From assembly GCF_002024165.1 (NCBI RefSeq), contig NZ_MWQN01000001.1, positions 6,941,288 to 7,005,287 of the forward strand: DNA of 64,000 nucleotides, given 5' to 3'. Made by a program: the position numbers and the translations under genes. This stretch comes from Embleya scabrispora. Its GTDB lineage: Bacteria; Actinomycetota; Actinomycetes; Streptomycetales; Streptomycetaceae. Each line of letters starts with the position of its first letter. Position 1 is the stretch's first letter. The notes under the pieces were generated by a model. The model had not been told where the DNA came from. It was given only the letters and a program-made list of their open reading frames with translations, and did not search any database. This document shows, in pieces, positions 54,301 to 64,000 of this stretch.

Positions 54301-56417
54301 CATTTGCCGCTGACGGGGTCGAGGGTGGCGCGGGGGGCGCCGCCGACGGGGACGAAGTTGTCGAGGGTGTACTCGATCGCCTCGACGCCGGACTGCCCGT
54401 CGGTGGCGGTGAGGTAGAAGTCGCCCTTGTCGCCGGCCTTCTTGTTGCTGCCGTCGACGGGGTAGTCGGTGCTGGTGATCGTCGGTCCCGAGGGCGGTGT
54501 CGCGTCGACGGTGAACGTACAGCCGTTGACCCAGTCCGACTTGAGATCGGTGTCGTCGGAGGTGACGGACCAGGTGTAGGTGTGGCCGTCCAGGAGTTTG
54601 GCGCCGGGGACGTCGGCGCGGGCGATGTGCCCGCTGGGTCCGGCGGAGACCCAGCCGCTGTCGTACACGAGGGGGTTGCCGTTGCCGACCTCGTCGACGT
54701 TGAACCTGGCCACCAGGTCGTGGCCGTCGGGGTCGGACAGGGTGGCGAACAGGCTCACCGTCCCCACCGCGGGGTTGACCCCGGGAACGTAGCCGCAGTT
54801 CCCGGACGCTTCCCCGTTGACCGGCTCGGGGGTCATGTGCAGGTCGGTGGGGGTGTTCGGCCTGGTGTTGTACTCGATGGTGATGTAGTTGTCCGCCGCT
54901 TCGCGGGAGAACCGCTTGAAGCCGAGGTTGGCCGTGGTCTTGGGGCTTTCCTTGCCGTAGACGCCGAAGGTGAGCGTCTCCCAGTTCTGGTGGGCCGCGA
55001 GGTTGGCGGTGAGGTCGAACTCGGCCTTGCGATCACCGCAGTTGGGCTTCTTGGTCCCGGGGACCGACGCGGTTCCCCACAGGCCCAGGTCGGTGGGCTG
55101 GTTGTTCCAGTTGGTGTCGTTGGTCAGGGTGTCGGTGGTCAGGTGCAGATAGACCGGCTCCGCCTCCGCGTCCAGGCAGCTGAACCTCGCGGAGTACACC
55201 TGGGTGGTGGTGAAGACGACCTTCTTGATCGACTTGCCGTTCAGGCGGCCCTGCCAGTTGTAGTCGACCCGGTAGAAGGAGCGCTCCAGTCCGCTGGGTT
55301 GGTCGTACCACTGGTACCCCGCGCCCGGCAGCCAGTTCACGTTGTCGCGCCCGGGGATCGTGGGGAAGGCCGACTGGGCCCAGCCGTACATGCTGACCCG
55401 GTCGAGCATCGGCACCCACACGGGATCGATGTACAGCGGGAACACCGTGTCGGAGGCGTTGATCAGCCCCTGGTCCGGGGTCAGCGTCAGCGCCCCGCCG
55501 CCGACCTCGGCACCGATCGGCGCGGTCGTGGCGTGCACGCCGGGCCGCTTGTCGGTGGAGGCCAACTCGTCCGCCGGTATCGCGCCGGGACCGGTGTCGG
55601 CCGTGCCGGCCGTCGACGCGGCGCCACGCGCGGCGCCGTCCGACTTCGGTGTGGTACGCGAGTCCCACATGGTGGGCGCCGGCGCCCGGAACACCTCCCG
55701 CCCGTCGGGCGACTTGGCCGCCATGCGACCCTCGCCGGTCGCGCCGACGGTGACCCCGTCGGTGCTCATCCCGAGCTTGAGCGTGGCCAGTTGCGGGTTC
55801 TTCGCGGCCGCCGCGGTCTTGACGATCAGGGTGTGCGAGAAGCCGCCCTGCTCGGTCGCCGACACCTTCAGGTCGACGTCGGGCAGCACACCCGGGTACA
55901 GCGCGCCGTCCCCGGCCAGGACCGGAGCGGGCAGCGCGGTGGGCCAGGTGAACGTGAGCTTGCGCCCGCCGTTGGTCATCGACGCCAACAACCGACTGCC
56001 GCCCCCGCCCAGGGCGAGGTCCGTGGTGGTGCTCGCCGGCCGCACCGTGCCGTCCCCGGCCCGCGTCAGCGTGGGGTCGAGATCGCGCCAGACCCCGGTC
56101 TTCTTGGTCCGCGACGGCTCGACGCTGCGCTTGAGCGCGAAGGTGCCGTCGGGCCTGGCGGTGACGGTGTCGGTCTCGGTCGTCAACTCCGGTACGGGAG
56201 TGTCCTGTCCCGTTTGTTTCGCCTGGGCGGTGGCGGCCTTCTCGGCGGCGACCCTGGGGTCGGCGGGCGGTGTCGTGGCGGTGGGCGGGGCGCCCGCGCG
56301 CGGCGCGGCGTTGGCGGTGCCGGCAAAGGCCCCTGCGGCCAGGGAGAGCGCGACGAGCCCGCAGACCACCGCGGCCGGACGGGATCGTGGGCGGGCGTGG
56401 GCGGGTGGTTGTCCCAT
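51387..56417 (-). CDS. large secreted DNRLRE / FG-GAP / LGFP-repeat protein
   Basis: This 1676-residue protein has a Sec signal peptide (VVCGLVALSLAAGAFAGTANA, cleavage near residue 37). A DNRLRE-like region lies in the first 550 residues (FPLYIDPVWVP, YSARFSCLDAEAEPVYLHLT). A fibronectin-like section follows (YTWSVTSDDTDLKSDW). Then come FG-GAP/VCBS-type units with Ca-binding loops (DLDGDGKADAWAKD, DFDGDGRSDVATV, DLNGDGRADLGAVY) and four LGFP-type units (GPLGYPSSDENPV, SVLGFPSTDI, GPLGFPTSAEYG). It is divergent to the RHS toxin gene and probably acts at the cell surface, perhaps with it. A perfect palindrome follows the stop. Confidence 0.87.
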   Translation of the reverse strand: MGQPPAHARPRSRPAAVVCGLVALSLAAGAFAGTANAAPRAGAPPTATTPPADPRVAAEKAATAQAKQTGQDTPVPELTTETDTVTARPDGTFALKRSVEPSRTKKTGVWRDLDPTLTRAGDGTVRPASTTTDLALGGGGSRLLASMTNGGRKLTFTWPTALPAPVLAGDGALYPGVLPDVDLKVSATEQGGFSHTLIVKTAAAAKNPQLATLKLGMSTDGVTVGATGEGRMAAKSPDGREVFRAPAPTMWDSRTTPKSDGAARGAASTAGTADTGPGAIPADELASTDKRPGVHATTAPIGAEVGGGALTLTPDQGLINASDTVFPLYIDPVWVPMLDRVSMYGWAQSAFPTIPGRDNVNWLPGAGYQWYDQPSGLERSFYRVDYNWQGRLNGKSIKKVVFTTTQVYSARFSCLDAEAEPVYLHLTTDTLTNDTNWNNQPTDLGLWGTASVPGTKKPNCGDRKAEFDLTANLAAHQNWETLTFGVYGKESPKTTANLGFKRFSREAADNYITIEYNTRPNTPTDLHMTPEPVNGEASGNCGYVPGVNPAVGTVSLFATLSDPDGHDLVARFNVDEVGNGNPLVYDSGWVSAGPSGHIARADVPGAKLLDGHTYTWSVTSDDTDLKSDWVNGCTFTVDATPPSGPTITSTDYPVDGSNKKAGDKGDFYLTATDGQSGVEAIEYTLDNFVPVGGAPRATLDPVSGKWRIKDLPVGMWYTHHLYAQTVDKAGNRSPQSLYTFFVAADPNATLSIGDIDGNKLPDLLTVDDSGALRMYGSTTDPTTGGVVASPANQGPGTENGKPSWTGTGISHRGGAGIYRDNLYALGGGQVFLYRNNGLDPNGRYFSTSRRSPVPKPPADGCVDLTRPNTPCADYASNWGKTTQIVAPGNVDPVPGQAANAGLDLITVETDTTGAPRLWLFHGANSASVFDHASLVGTGDWGNLDLIAPGDATGDGLPDLWARDRVSGSLYQYASKKNADGTADVTALGNTAARTLIGTGFTTAVYTEVRSDGDLDGDGKADAWAKDSLGRLYVFRGKTPGTDGNAFEPGRLIADDQTKWDTCESFTNPADPTNTAAKLKLCGPVLAKYKKLGGPAGPLKLPLTGIKTEADTVGRYADFQGGNTGTTAGASIHWSPTTGAWSAYGGIRDKWLTTGGTSGPLGYPSSDENPVKDGAQTTIGSESLFAGTTTTGTGAITWTDTLGAHILNGPIHERWQTMGGPRSVLGFPSTDILPTNAQKPGTFAHFRIPGATGDTASIYRSDATGAWPVWGSIRETWAAQGWETGPLGFPTSAEYGVMAGAGSDFEGGHIRWNMHTGGTTVYPGVDETPMGRTMLAGDFDGDGRSDVATVVDFGGCATGWFTQLRRADGSLGDPRQSYVQPAGTFCQGDAKYAAGDFDGDGRADIAALYHYGNGHVRVFTFPANGGGDGGFRSGPVGWEHPAGWDFDRTTLLAGDVSGDKRADLVLVQGYADGRMSTHSLPAAAGGVFATLVNGWVETTPDWWRYQNARYTLGDLNGDGRADLGAVYVHDNGDAKAFGFLTRPDGTIPAPVASWNAPGAGWDIGQIQATAADTNGDKRADIVLMFGEAGARTTLRTLLAKADGTLNAPFASWDSGAGNWEAPRAAPLAGDVDGDGRADITAVYDYGTTHWAAFTFTAKADGGLNTYTKSWEAQAGIW

Positions 56418-56776
56418 GACGGGTACTCCTGCGGGAACGGGGATGCGGTGGCGCGAGTGCGCACAGGTGCGCGGAACCTACCGGTTGGGAGCAGCCCGCG
56501 CGACGTGCCACAGATCACATCGACCAAGTGATCTTGTCGACATGCATCCGAATCCCCTCAGGGCGCAGGCGAATTGCCGAACTATGAATCCCCACAGGTG
56601 ATTTGACCTCGATCGAGACGATCGAACAGCCCTCGAGGTTGTAGTGAGGAAGCACACACCCCACCCCGGGAACTGCCTTTACCCGCACGGGATTTACGCC
56701 CTACCGTGCGCTCCGTCTGTGATCTCTCGCCTGCTCGGGGGCGGGGTCCGTCCTGTCCTGGTGGGGGTTGTTCGTC
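56418..56776. promoter_or_regulatory. divergent promoter region of the two giant genes
   Basis: This 359-bp gap holds promoters for the DNRLRE protein and the RHS toxin. It is less GC-rich than the flanking genes. An inverted repeat with 7-bp arms (56512-56518 and 56528-56534) separated by nine bases may be an operator. No firm -10/-35 pair could be picked by eye. Confidence 0.5.
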
Positions 56777-59700
56777 ATGCGTGCACGATCGTCGAAAGCG
56801 GGGTCTCCCCGGCGCGGACCAGGGCGTGCCGCCAGACTCCTCGTGGCCGGAGCCACGATCCTGGCCCTGACCGCGAGCGTGGGCCCGGCCCAGGCCGCGA
56901 ACATCATCAAGAACACCCCCACCCCGGGCACCTGGATCCCCGACAACGTCCCCAAAACCCCCTCGGTCAAGGGCACCAAAGCCCCCAAACCATCCGTGCG
57001 TCCGCTCACCGGCGACGGCCACCCCACCTGGAACCCCACCAAACCCGAGTGGCCCAAAGCCGCCGAAGCAGAGACCACCCCCGCCCCCGCGTCCGGATTC
57101 GTCGCCCGGGGCGGATCGTCCCTGCTGGCCGCCCCACCGGCGGCAACGCCCCCGGCACCCCGGTCTGGATCACCACCCCCGACACCACCCCCGGCCCCCT
57201 CCGCACCGGCACCCTCACCGCAGGCGCCCCCACGGCCGCGACCGACACCCCCGCCGCACGCGTGAAGGTCACCGTCGCCGACCACGCCACCGCCGAGAAG
57301 GCCGGCGTCGACGGCGCCCTGATCACCGTCCGCCGCACCGACACCACCACCGCCCCCGGCAAGGTCACCGTCGGCATCGACTACACCGGCTTCCGCAACG
57401 CCTTCGGCGCCGACTGGTCCACCCGCCTGCGCCTGGTCGCCATGCCCGAATGCGCCCTCACCACCCCCGACATCGCCGCCTGCCGCGTCAAGACCCCCGT
57501 CACGGGCGCCCGCAACGACCGCACCAAGAACCGCGTCCTCGCCGACGTCGACCTGGCCCCTGCCCCTGTCCCCGCCGCGCCGAACGCGAAGACCGCGTCC
57601 GTACCGGCCGGCGGCGCGATGATCCTGGCCACCACGGCGGACGCCTCGGGCCCTTCGGGCGACTACAAGGCCACGTCCCTGTCCCCGTCCGGCTCCTGGT
57701 CCGTCGGCGATAACTCCGGTTCGATGAACTGGTCCTACGGCATCGCCGTCCCGCCCTCCATCGGCGGCACCACCCCCACCGTCAACCTGGCCTACAACTC
57801 CGGCGGCGTCGATGGCCGCACCACCTCCACCAACAACCAGGCGTCCTGGATCGGCGAGGGCTGGGAATACTCGCCCGGCTTCGTGGAGCGCTCCTACCAG
57901 GCCTGCGCGAAGGACGGCAAGGACACCAGCGGCGAGAAGTGCTGGTCCAACCAGAACACCCAGACCCTCTCCCTCAACGGCAAGTCGTCCACCCTGATCC
58001 AGGACGACACCGACAAGAGCAAGTGGCGTCTGGAGAACGACGACGACTCCCGGATCGAGCTCCTCACCGGCGCGGACAATGGCGACAACGACGGCGAGCA
58101 CTGGCGCCTGACCACCGGCGACGGCGTCCAGTACTACTTCGGCGTCGGCCACAAGCCCGGCACCACCACCGGCCCCGCCACCAACGCCACCTGGTCCGCC
58201 CCCGTCTACGGCAACGACCCCGCCGAACCCTGCTACAAGGCGGCCGGGTTCGACTCCTCCTGGTGCCAGCAGGCGTGGCGGTGGAACCTCGACTACGTCA
58301 TCGACGCCCGCGGCGGCATGGTCACCTACACCTACAGCACGGAGACCAACCGCTACACCCGCGGCGCGATCCTGGTCGGCTCCGGCACGCTGACCGAGTA
58401 CACCCGCGGCGGCACCCTCGCCAAGATCACCTACGGCTCGAAGAAGACCGACACCACGCAGCCCACCGCCCAGGTCCTCTTCGACACCGCGGAGCGCTGC
58501 CTGAAGAAGGACGGGTTCGACTGCGACCCGGCCAAGATGACCAAGGCCAACGCGTCGAAGTGGCCGGACGTCCCCGTCGACCAACAGTGCGCGGCCACCG
58601 GCAAGTGCGAGAACTACTCGCCGTCGTTCTGGTCCACCAGGCGCCTGACGAAGATCACCACCCAGTCCCTGGTCGGCTCGACCTACCAGACCGTCGATGA
58701 GTTCGCCCTCGACCAGGACTACCCCGACCCCAGGACGGCTCCTCCGCCACCTTGTGGCTGAACTCGATCACCCGCACCGCCTGGGACGGCACCAGAAAGA
58801 TCGACGTCCCCTCGGTCGACTTCACCGGCACGTTTAAGCACAACCGCGTCGACATCGCCGGCGACCTCGCCCCACCGATGAACCGCCGCCGCCTGACCGG
58901 CATCACCAACGAGACCGGCGGCCAGACCACCGTCACCTACAACGACCCCGAGTGCACCCCCACCACGCTCCCCGCCCCGGACGCCAACACCAAGGCGTGC
59001 TACCCGATGTGGTGGAACTACGCCGACGGTGGCGAACCCGTCCTGCACTGGTTCCACAAGTACACAGTCGCCGCCGTTACCGAACACGACATCCTCGCCT
59101 CGGTGCCCAACCGCTCCACCCGCTACGAATACCTCGGCGGCGCCGCCTGGCACCGCGACGACGCGGAGTTGACCGAGGACAAGGAAGCATCCAGGCCCAA
59201 GAGCAAGGACCGCCGCACCTGGAACCAGTACCGCGGCTACGGCCAGGTGATCACCCGCAGCGGCGCGGCCCCCGACGCCGTCACCCAATCGGCCACGTTC
59301 TACCTGCGCGGCATGGACGGCGACGTGAAGAAGGACGGCACCAAACGCGCCGTCACCCTCACCGACTCCACCGACACCCCCATCCTCGACGCCAACGAAC
59401 ACGCCGGATTCGCCTACGAGACCCAGACGTTCACCGGCGACGGCGGCACCGTCGCCACCACCACCCTCAACACCCCCTTCTCCTCGCCCGTCACCGCCAC
59501 CCACACCCGCGCCCGCGGCCTGCCCCCACTCACCGCCCGCCGCACCGCCACCGAAAAGACCCGCACCCGCAGCCTCCTCGCCGACAACACCACCTGGCGC
59601 CAAACCTCCAAGACCACCACCTACGAACCCGAACACGGCCTCCCGGAAACCGTCTCGGACAAGGCCGACGGCCTGCCCGAGTACTGCGTCAAAACCACCT

Positions 59701-62700
59701 ACGCCCACAACACCGCCGCCTGGATCATCGGCAAACCCGTCGAGGTCCAATCACTCGTCGGCGACTGCGACACCACCGCCACCAAGGAAACCGTCTACGC
59801 CTGGGCCCGCACCCAGTACGACAACAAGCCCCAGGGCGAGATCGGCACGATCGGCGACGCCACCTCCACCGACGCCGTCATCGACTACAAGGCCGACGGC
59901 ACCCCGAACCGGGTCACCACCGCCAAGACGGTCTACGACACGTACGGCCGCGTCACCAGCGCCACCGACGCCGAGAACCGCACGACCACCACCGCCTACG
60001 CGCCCGCGACCGGAACCCTGCCCACCTCCGTCGCGGTCACCAACCCCAACAACTGGACCTCGAGCACGACCTACGCCGGCGCCCGCAACCTGCCGGTGAA
60101 GGCGACCGACATCAACGGCCTGGTCGTCGAGCAGGAATACGACGCCCTCGGCCGCCCGACCGCCGTCTGGAAACCCGGACACCCCAAATCCGGCGACGCC
60201 GACCTGGTGTTCACCTACGCCCCCAGCAAGACCGGCCCGTCGGTCGTCACCACCAAGACCCTGCGGTTCTCAGGCATATACGGGGTTTCGCACCAGATCC
60301 TGAACAGCTTCCTGCAAGAACGCCAGACCCAGGCCAGCACCGCCAACGGCGAGATCGGCGGCCGGCTGATCACCGACACCTATCACGACAGTCTCGGCCG
60401 CCCGTACAAGACGAACCAACCGCATTACAACGGGACATCGGACCCCGAAACCGACATCTTCGTCACCGACGACGTCGACATACCCGGCCAGAACGCAATC
60501 GTCTACGACGGCATGGGCCGCGCCACCGCGAACGTGTTCACCTCGCACAAGGTCGAGCAATGGCGCACCACCACCACGTACGCGGGCGCGGACGAAACCC
60601 GTATCACGCCGCCGGCCGGCGGTACCGCGACGCTGTCGATCAGCGATGCTCGCGGCAAGCCCAAGGAACTGCGCGAGTTCGACGGCGGCAAGCCCGAAGG
60701 CACCTTCACGAAGATCACCTACACCTACACCCCGCGCGAGGAACTCAAGACCGTCACCGACGCGGGCGGCAACACCTGGACGTACACCTACGACTTCCTC
60801 GGCCGCAAAACCCACGTCGAGGACCCCGACAAGGGCCCGTCCGACACCCGCTACGACCTCGTCGGCCGCGTCATCGGCACCACCGACGCCCGAGGCCAAA
60901 AGCTCGCCTACACCTACGACGCCCTCGGCCGAAAGACCGCCTCCTACAAGGACACCGTCGCCGACGACAACCTCCTCGCCGAGTGGACCTACGACCGCTA
61001 CGCCAAGGGCCAGGCCGACGGCTCCTCCCGCTACGTCGGCGGCAAGTCGGGCGCGAAGTACACCAGCGAGATCACCGGATTCGAACCCGGCACCTACCGC
61101 CCCGCAGGCACCCGCACCACCATCCCCGCCGCCGAGGGCAAACTCGCCGGCATCTACACCACCTCCACCAAGTACGAGCCGCGCCTGGGCCTGCCGGTGA
61201 GCACGAAAGTGCCCGCCCACGGCGGCCTGCCCGCCGAGACACTGCTCTACGGCCACAACGACGGCGGTCTGCTCACCGAGGTCAGCGGCGCGACGTTCTA
61301 CCTCAGCTGGGCGGCGTACGACCCCTACGGCCGCAACAGCCTCGCCGTCCTGGGAGCCGAACCCCTCCAACCCGGGTTCACCAGCGCCTACGACCCGGCC
61401 ACCGGTCGCCTGCTGTCGACCGAATGGCAAAAGCCGGGCGTCAAGGTCGACGCCACGTCATACACCTACAAGCCCAACGGCGACGTTACCTCGATCAAGA
61501 CGGTCCGCGACGGCACCACCACCGACACCCAGTGCTTCGCCTACGACAGCCACCGTCGCCTCAAGGAGGCATGGACCGACACCGCCGGCACCGACACCCC
61601 GGCCGACCCACGCGACGGCGGCCTCGGCTCCTGCACCACCCAAACCCCGACCCCGTCCACCGTCGGCGGCCCGGACCCGTACTGGCAGTCCTTCACCTAC
61701 GACGTCGTCGGCAACCGCACCAAACTCGTCGACCACGACCCGACCGACGACCCGACGAAGAACGTCACCACGGAGTACGGCTACCGCGCGGGCACCACAT
61801 CCACGGACCGCACCCACCGCCTGGACACCGTCACCGTCAAGACCGGCACCCGCGAAGCGGTCACCACCGGCCTGACCTACGACCAGGCGGGCAACACCAA
61901 GACCCGCCCCGGCGCCGACGCGAACCTGCAGACCCTCACCTGGAACGAAGAGGACAAGCTCACCAAGGTCGCCTCGGCCACCGGAACCGGCGACTACGTC
62001 TATGACGCCGACGGCAATCGGATCATCCGCCGCGAGGCCGGCAAGACCACCCTCTACCTCGGCAGCGACGAACTCACCACGAACACCGACCAATCCGGCC
62101 CTGTGGTCGGCACCCGCTACTACCAGACAGCCGGCGGTGCCGCCGTTGTCCGCAACGGCAACGGCATGCTCGTATATGTGGCCGTCGACCATCACGGCAC
62201 TCCCACGAGCACCCTCGATGCCACCACCCTGACGGCGACCCGTCGTCAATCGAAGCCCTTCGGCGAGCCGCGCGGTCCCCAGCCCACCCAGGCAGGCGGC
62301 CAATGGCCCGACGACAAGGGCTTCCTCGGCAAACCGACGGACTCCACGGGCTTGACCCACGTCGGCGCCCGCGAATACGACCCCACCCTCGGCCGCTTCA
62401 TCAGCGTTGACCCCGTGATGGACCTGACCAGTGCCCAACAGATGCACGGGTACACGTATGGGAACAACAATCCAACCACGATCAGTGATCCGACGGGACT
62501 GTTCGGGATAGATCTCGGAAGCATCGGAAAATCCATTGGGGAGTCTATAGTCGCGGTTGGCCAAGAAATCAATAAAGGCGGTGGTAAGGGCAGCAATCCT
62601 GTCACGACCGTTTCCCTTGGAACCGGAGGAAAAGGAAGCGGAAAATGGAAGCAGGCTGATTCACCCGAACAAATTCCCTTCGATTTGGCACTCGCAGGTG

Positions 62701-63758
62701 CTCTAGCGGCTGCGGCTGCGTACAACGCGGTCGCCTCCACGTGGGAGCGCTGCCGGAAGGAGAAATGGGCCATCTGCTCCCCGAACACCTGGTTCCGAGA
62801 CTGGGATTGGGGGAAGTTGAACCCCTTCAGAGGGGGCGACGGCGAATCTTGTCACAGTTTTCTTCCGGATACCGACGTTTTGATGGAGGACGGCTCGACC
62901 AAGGCCATTCAGGAGGTTGAGCCTGGCGACTCTGTGCTGTCCACCGATCCCCAGACGGGCGAAAGCAAACCTCGCCTTGTTTTGGCTTCGATCACCACCG
63001 AGGACGACAAGGAATTCGCCGATATCACGGTCCGGACGGACCAAGGCGACGCCTCGATTGTCGCCACCACCAACCACCCGTTCTGGGTTCCGGATCTGAA
63101 GCAGTGGGTCAACGCCGGTGACCTTAAATCCGGCCAGTGGCTTCAAACTGCCTCAGGCACCTGGGTGCAGATCTCCGCCGTCCGGACCTACGCCAAGCAA
63201 CAACGCACCCACGACCTGACTGTCGACACAGACCACACCTACCATGTGCTGGCCGAGACGACTCCGGTTCTGGTGCACAATTGTGACGAGGAGGACCTTA
63301 GCGACGAAGCCGCGAAGAAATTCGCAGCGATTGCGGAGAAGCTTCCGGTTCGACCAAATAATCTGGGTCCGACCACGGGGCAAGTCGTTGACAGCAACGG
63401 AAATCCCATCGGCGGATGGATTAAGAGCAACCGAGACGCCGAGTATTCAACTATCGATGCGCTCCTCCGTGCGACTCCGGGTGCTCCGCATCCCCGTGAC
63501 AATGCAATGAATATGTATCCGGCAGCCTCTCATGTCGAGGCGAAAGCGGCATTGCGGATGTGGGGAAATCCCACAGACCCCCGCCATACAATGCATGCCC
63601 ACGTAATTATCAACAATTCCGAAGGGCCTTGCAATAGAAGCAACATTGGTTGCGTCCTCACGGTCCCTTGGGTTCTTCCCCCGAACTCAAGCCTGACGGT
63701 ATGGTATCCGGGGCCCGATGGAAAATTGAAACCTAGGACACTTCACTCGGAACGCTGA
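56777..63758 (+). CDS. RHS-repeat polymorphic toxin with hint domain and deaminase-like tip (two frameshifts)
   Basis: The gene encodes a protein of about 2327 residues if two frameshifts are repaired. A Sec signal is present (LLVAGATILALTASVGPAQA). A lead-in domain is followed by many YD/RHS units (YTYDALGRKTASY, YDPATGRL, EYDALGRPTAVW) and the RHS core end (REYDPTLGRFISVDPVMD, NNNPTTISDPTGL). A hint domain and a deaminase-like domain come last. The first shift near 57,130 and the second near 58,735 can each be corrected by one extra C in a C run. Both look like single-base losses, so sequencing error or recent inactivation is possible. The RHS shell would encapsulate the toxin and the hint domain would release it. 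Confidence 0.85.
62850..63284 (+). other. hint/intein-like self-cleavage domain of the RHS toxin
   Basis: The domain begins with Cys (CHSFLPDTDVLMEDGSTKAI), continues with VEPGDSVLSTDPQTGE and TTNHPFWVPDLKQWV (block B His region). It ends with HDLTVDTDHTYHVLAE and VLVHNC, the terminal Asn-Cys expected for Hint autoprocessing. It sits exactly between the RHS core and the toxin tip, where pretoxin hint domains occur. Confidence 0.88.
63285..63758 (+). other. C-terminal toxin domain, SCP1.201/DddA-type deaminase-like
   Basis: The last 157 residues start DEEDLSDEAAKKFAA. They contain TTGQVVDSNGNPIGG, SHVEAKAALRMW (codons 63531-63539 encode the HVE triplet with zinc-binding His and catalytic Glu), VIINNSEGPC and, six residues later, GC (Cys codons at 63630 and 63651), followed by VPWVLPPNSSLTVWYPG. 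This order (HVE, NN..G-PC-x6-C, LP...LTV) matches the SCP1.201-like deaminases; DddA of Burkholderia, a double-stranded DNA cytosine deaminase, shares it. The substrate (DNA, RNA or a nucleotide) cannot be told from sequence. Confidence 0.8.
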
Positions 63759-63796
63759 CCGGGTGCGACCAGCAGTGAGTCGGAAGTGTGTTTCGA

Positions 63797-63898
63797 ATGT
63801 ACATCAAGACGGACGTATACACCGCTCCGGTTTGCCGTGTCATTGACCAGCTATCTCACGGTGCGTCGCCGAAAATAGTGATTAGGAATCAACCTTGA
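63797..63898 (+). CDS. short ORF at the position expected for an immunity gene
   Basis: The 33-codon ORF (MYIKTDVYTAPVCRVIDQLS) begins 38 bp after the toxin stop, where an immunity gene normally lies. It is less GC-rich, like the toxin tip. It is too short for a known immunity protein; the frame is closed by TGA and no long frame follows before the window ends. It may be a truncated or frameshifted immunity gene. Confidence 0.35.
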   Translation: MYIKTDVYTAPVCRVIDQLSHGASPKIVIRNQP

Positions 63899-64000
63899 GG
63901 AAACCGTTTTGAGATCTTAGATGAGTTAATGGTGCGACTCCCGTCGAAGTTCCGGGTGTTGCATCCCGGAGTGAAGGGGGTCCCTGCGCGCCTCTCGTTG

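Noticed and set aside
51267..56531. A 1754-codon plus-strand open frame opposite the FG-GAP gene
   Set aside because: It results from high GC in the antisense of a long gene. The translation is a Gly/Val/Asp-rich string without domains, while the minus strand has a signal peptide and repeated Ca-binding units.
58952..62005. A 1017-codon plus-strand frame inside the RHS gene
   Set aside because: Its translation is Arg/His/Pro-rich and out of frame with clear YD repeats; it is a frame shadow.
57240..63000. Repetitive short motifs that could suggest tandem DNA repeats or a CRISPR-like array
   Set aside because: They are degenerate codons of RHS/YD repeats with no constant spacing or identical units.

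Overview
The window is high-GC actinomycete DNA: third codon positions are almost all G or C, GTG and TTG starts are common, Shine-Dalgarno sites are GGAG-type, and genes often overlap as ATGA or GTGA. Gene content (a Streptomyces-type mevalonate operon, a GHMP kinase series, an RHS toxin with a hint domain, a DNRLRE/LGFP secreted protein and many insertion-sequence relics) fits a Streptomycetaceae chromosome arm. No tRNA, rRNA or CRISPR array was seen.

Layout. 1-7.0 kb: a catabolic island. A minus-strand operon (two short-chain dehydrogenases, an amidohydrolase, an alpha/beta hydrolase and an IclR regulator cut by the window edge) faces a plus-strand operon (carboxymuconolactone-decarboxylase-like protein and two fumarylacetoacetate-hydrolase-family proteins). 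7.1-19.7 kb: scattered small genes: a methyltransferase with a membrane protein, a decayed dprE1, two Nudix hydrolases, a YciI-like protein, two cupins, twin lipoproteins, a 485-residue protein with a HEPN-like motif and a large regulator-like protein. 20.4-21.1 kb: a broken IS5-type transposase.

21.4-33.9 kb is the centrepiece, a terpenoid locus. A KAS III-like condensing enzyme and a carrier protein are followed by a compact operon of mevalonate kinase, diphosphomevalonate decarboxylase, phosphomevalonate kinase, type 2 IPP isomerase, HMG-CoA reductase and HMG-CoA synthase. A polyprenyl (probably geranylgeranyl) diphosphate synthase and a 637-residue protein follow. Part of that last protein looks like the second metal-binding region of class I terpene synthases. 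Together these would make C5 units from acetyl/malonyl-CoA, join them to C20 and perhaps cyclise the product. An 18-bp sequence is repeated upstream of the condensing enzyme and of the prenyl synthase.

34-51.3 kb is a decayed zone: a frameshifted CitE gene beside an intact MaoC hydratase, a regulator remnant joined to a 5'-3' exonuclease fragment, a Nudix-like protein, a HEAT-repeat protein, relics of IS5, IS1380 and IS256 elements, a Ser/Thr kinase running into an out-of-frame propeller fragment, and a MerR/quinone-oxidoreductase pair.

51.4-64 kb holds two very large divergent genes. On the minus strand is a 1676-residue secreted DNRLRE/FG-GAP/LGFP protein followed by a perfect 40-bp palindrome. 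On the plus strand is an RHS polymorphic toxin of about 2327 residues. It has two single-base frameshifts in C runs, a hint self-cleavage domain, and a C-terminal domain that resembles SCP1.201/DddA-type deaminases. The toxin tip is visibly less GC-rich than the RHS body, which suggests module exchange.
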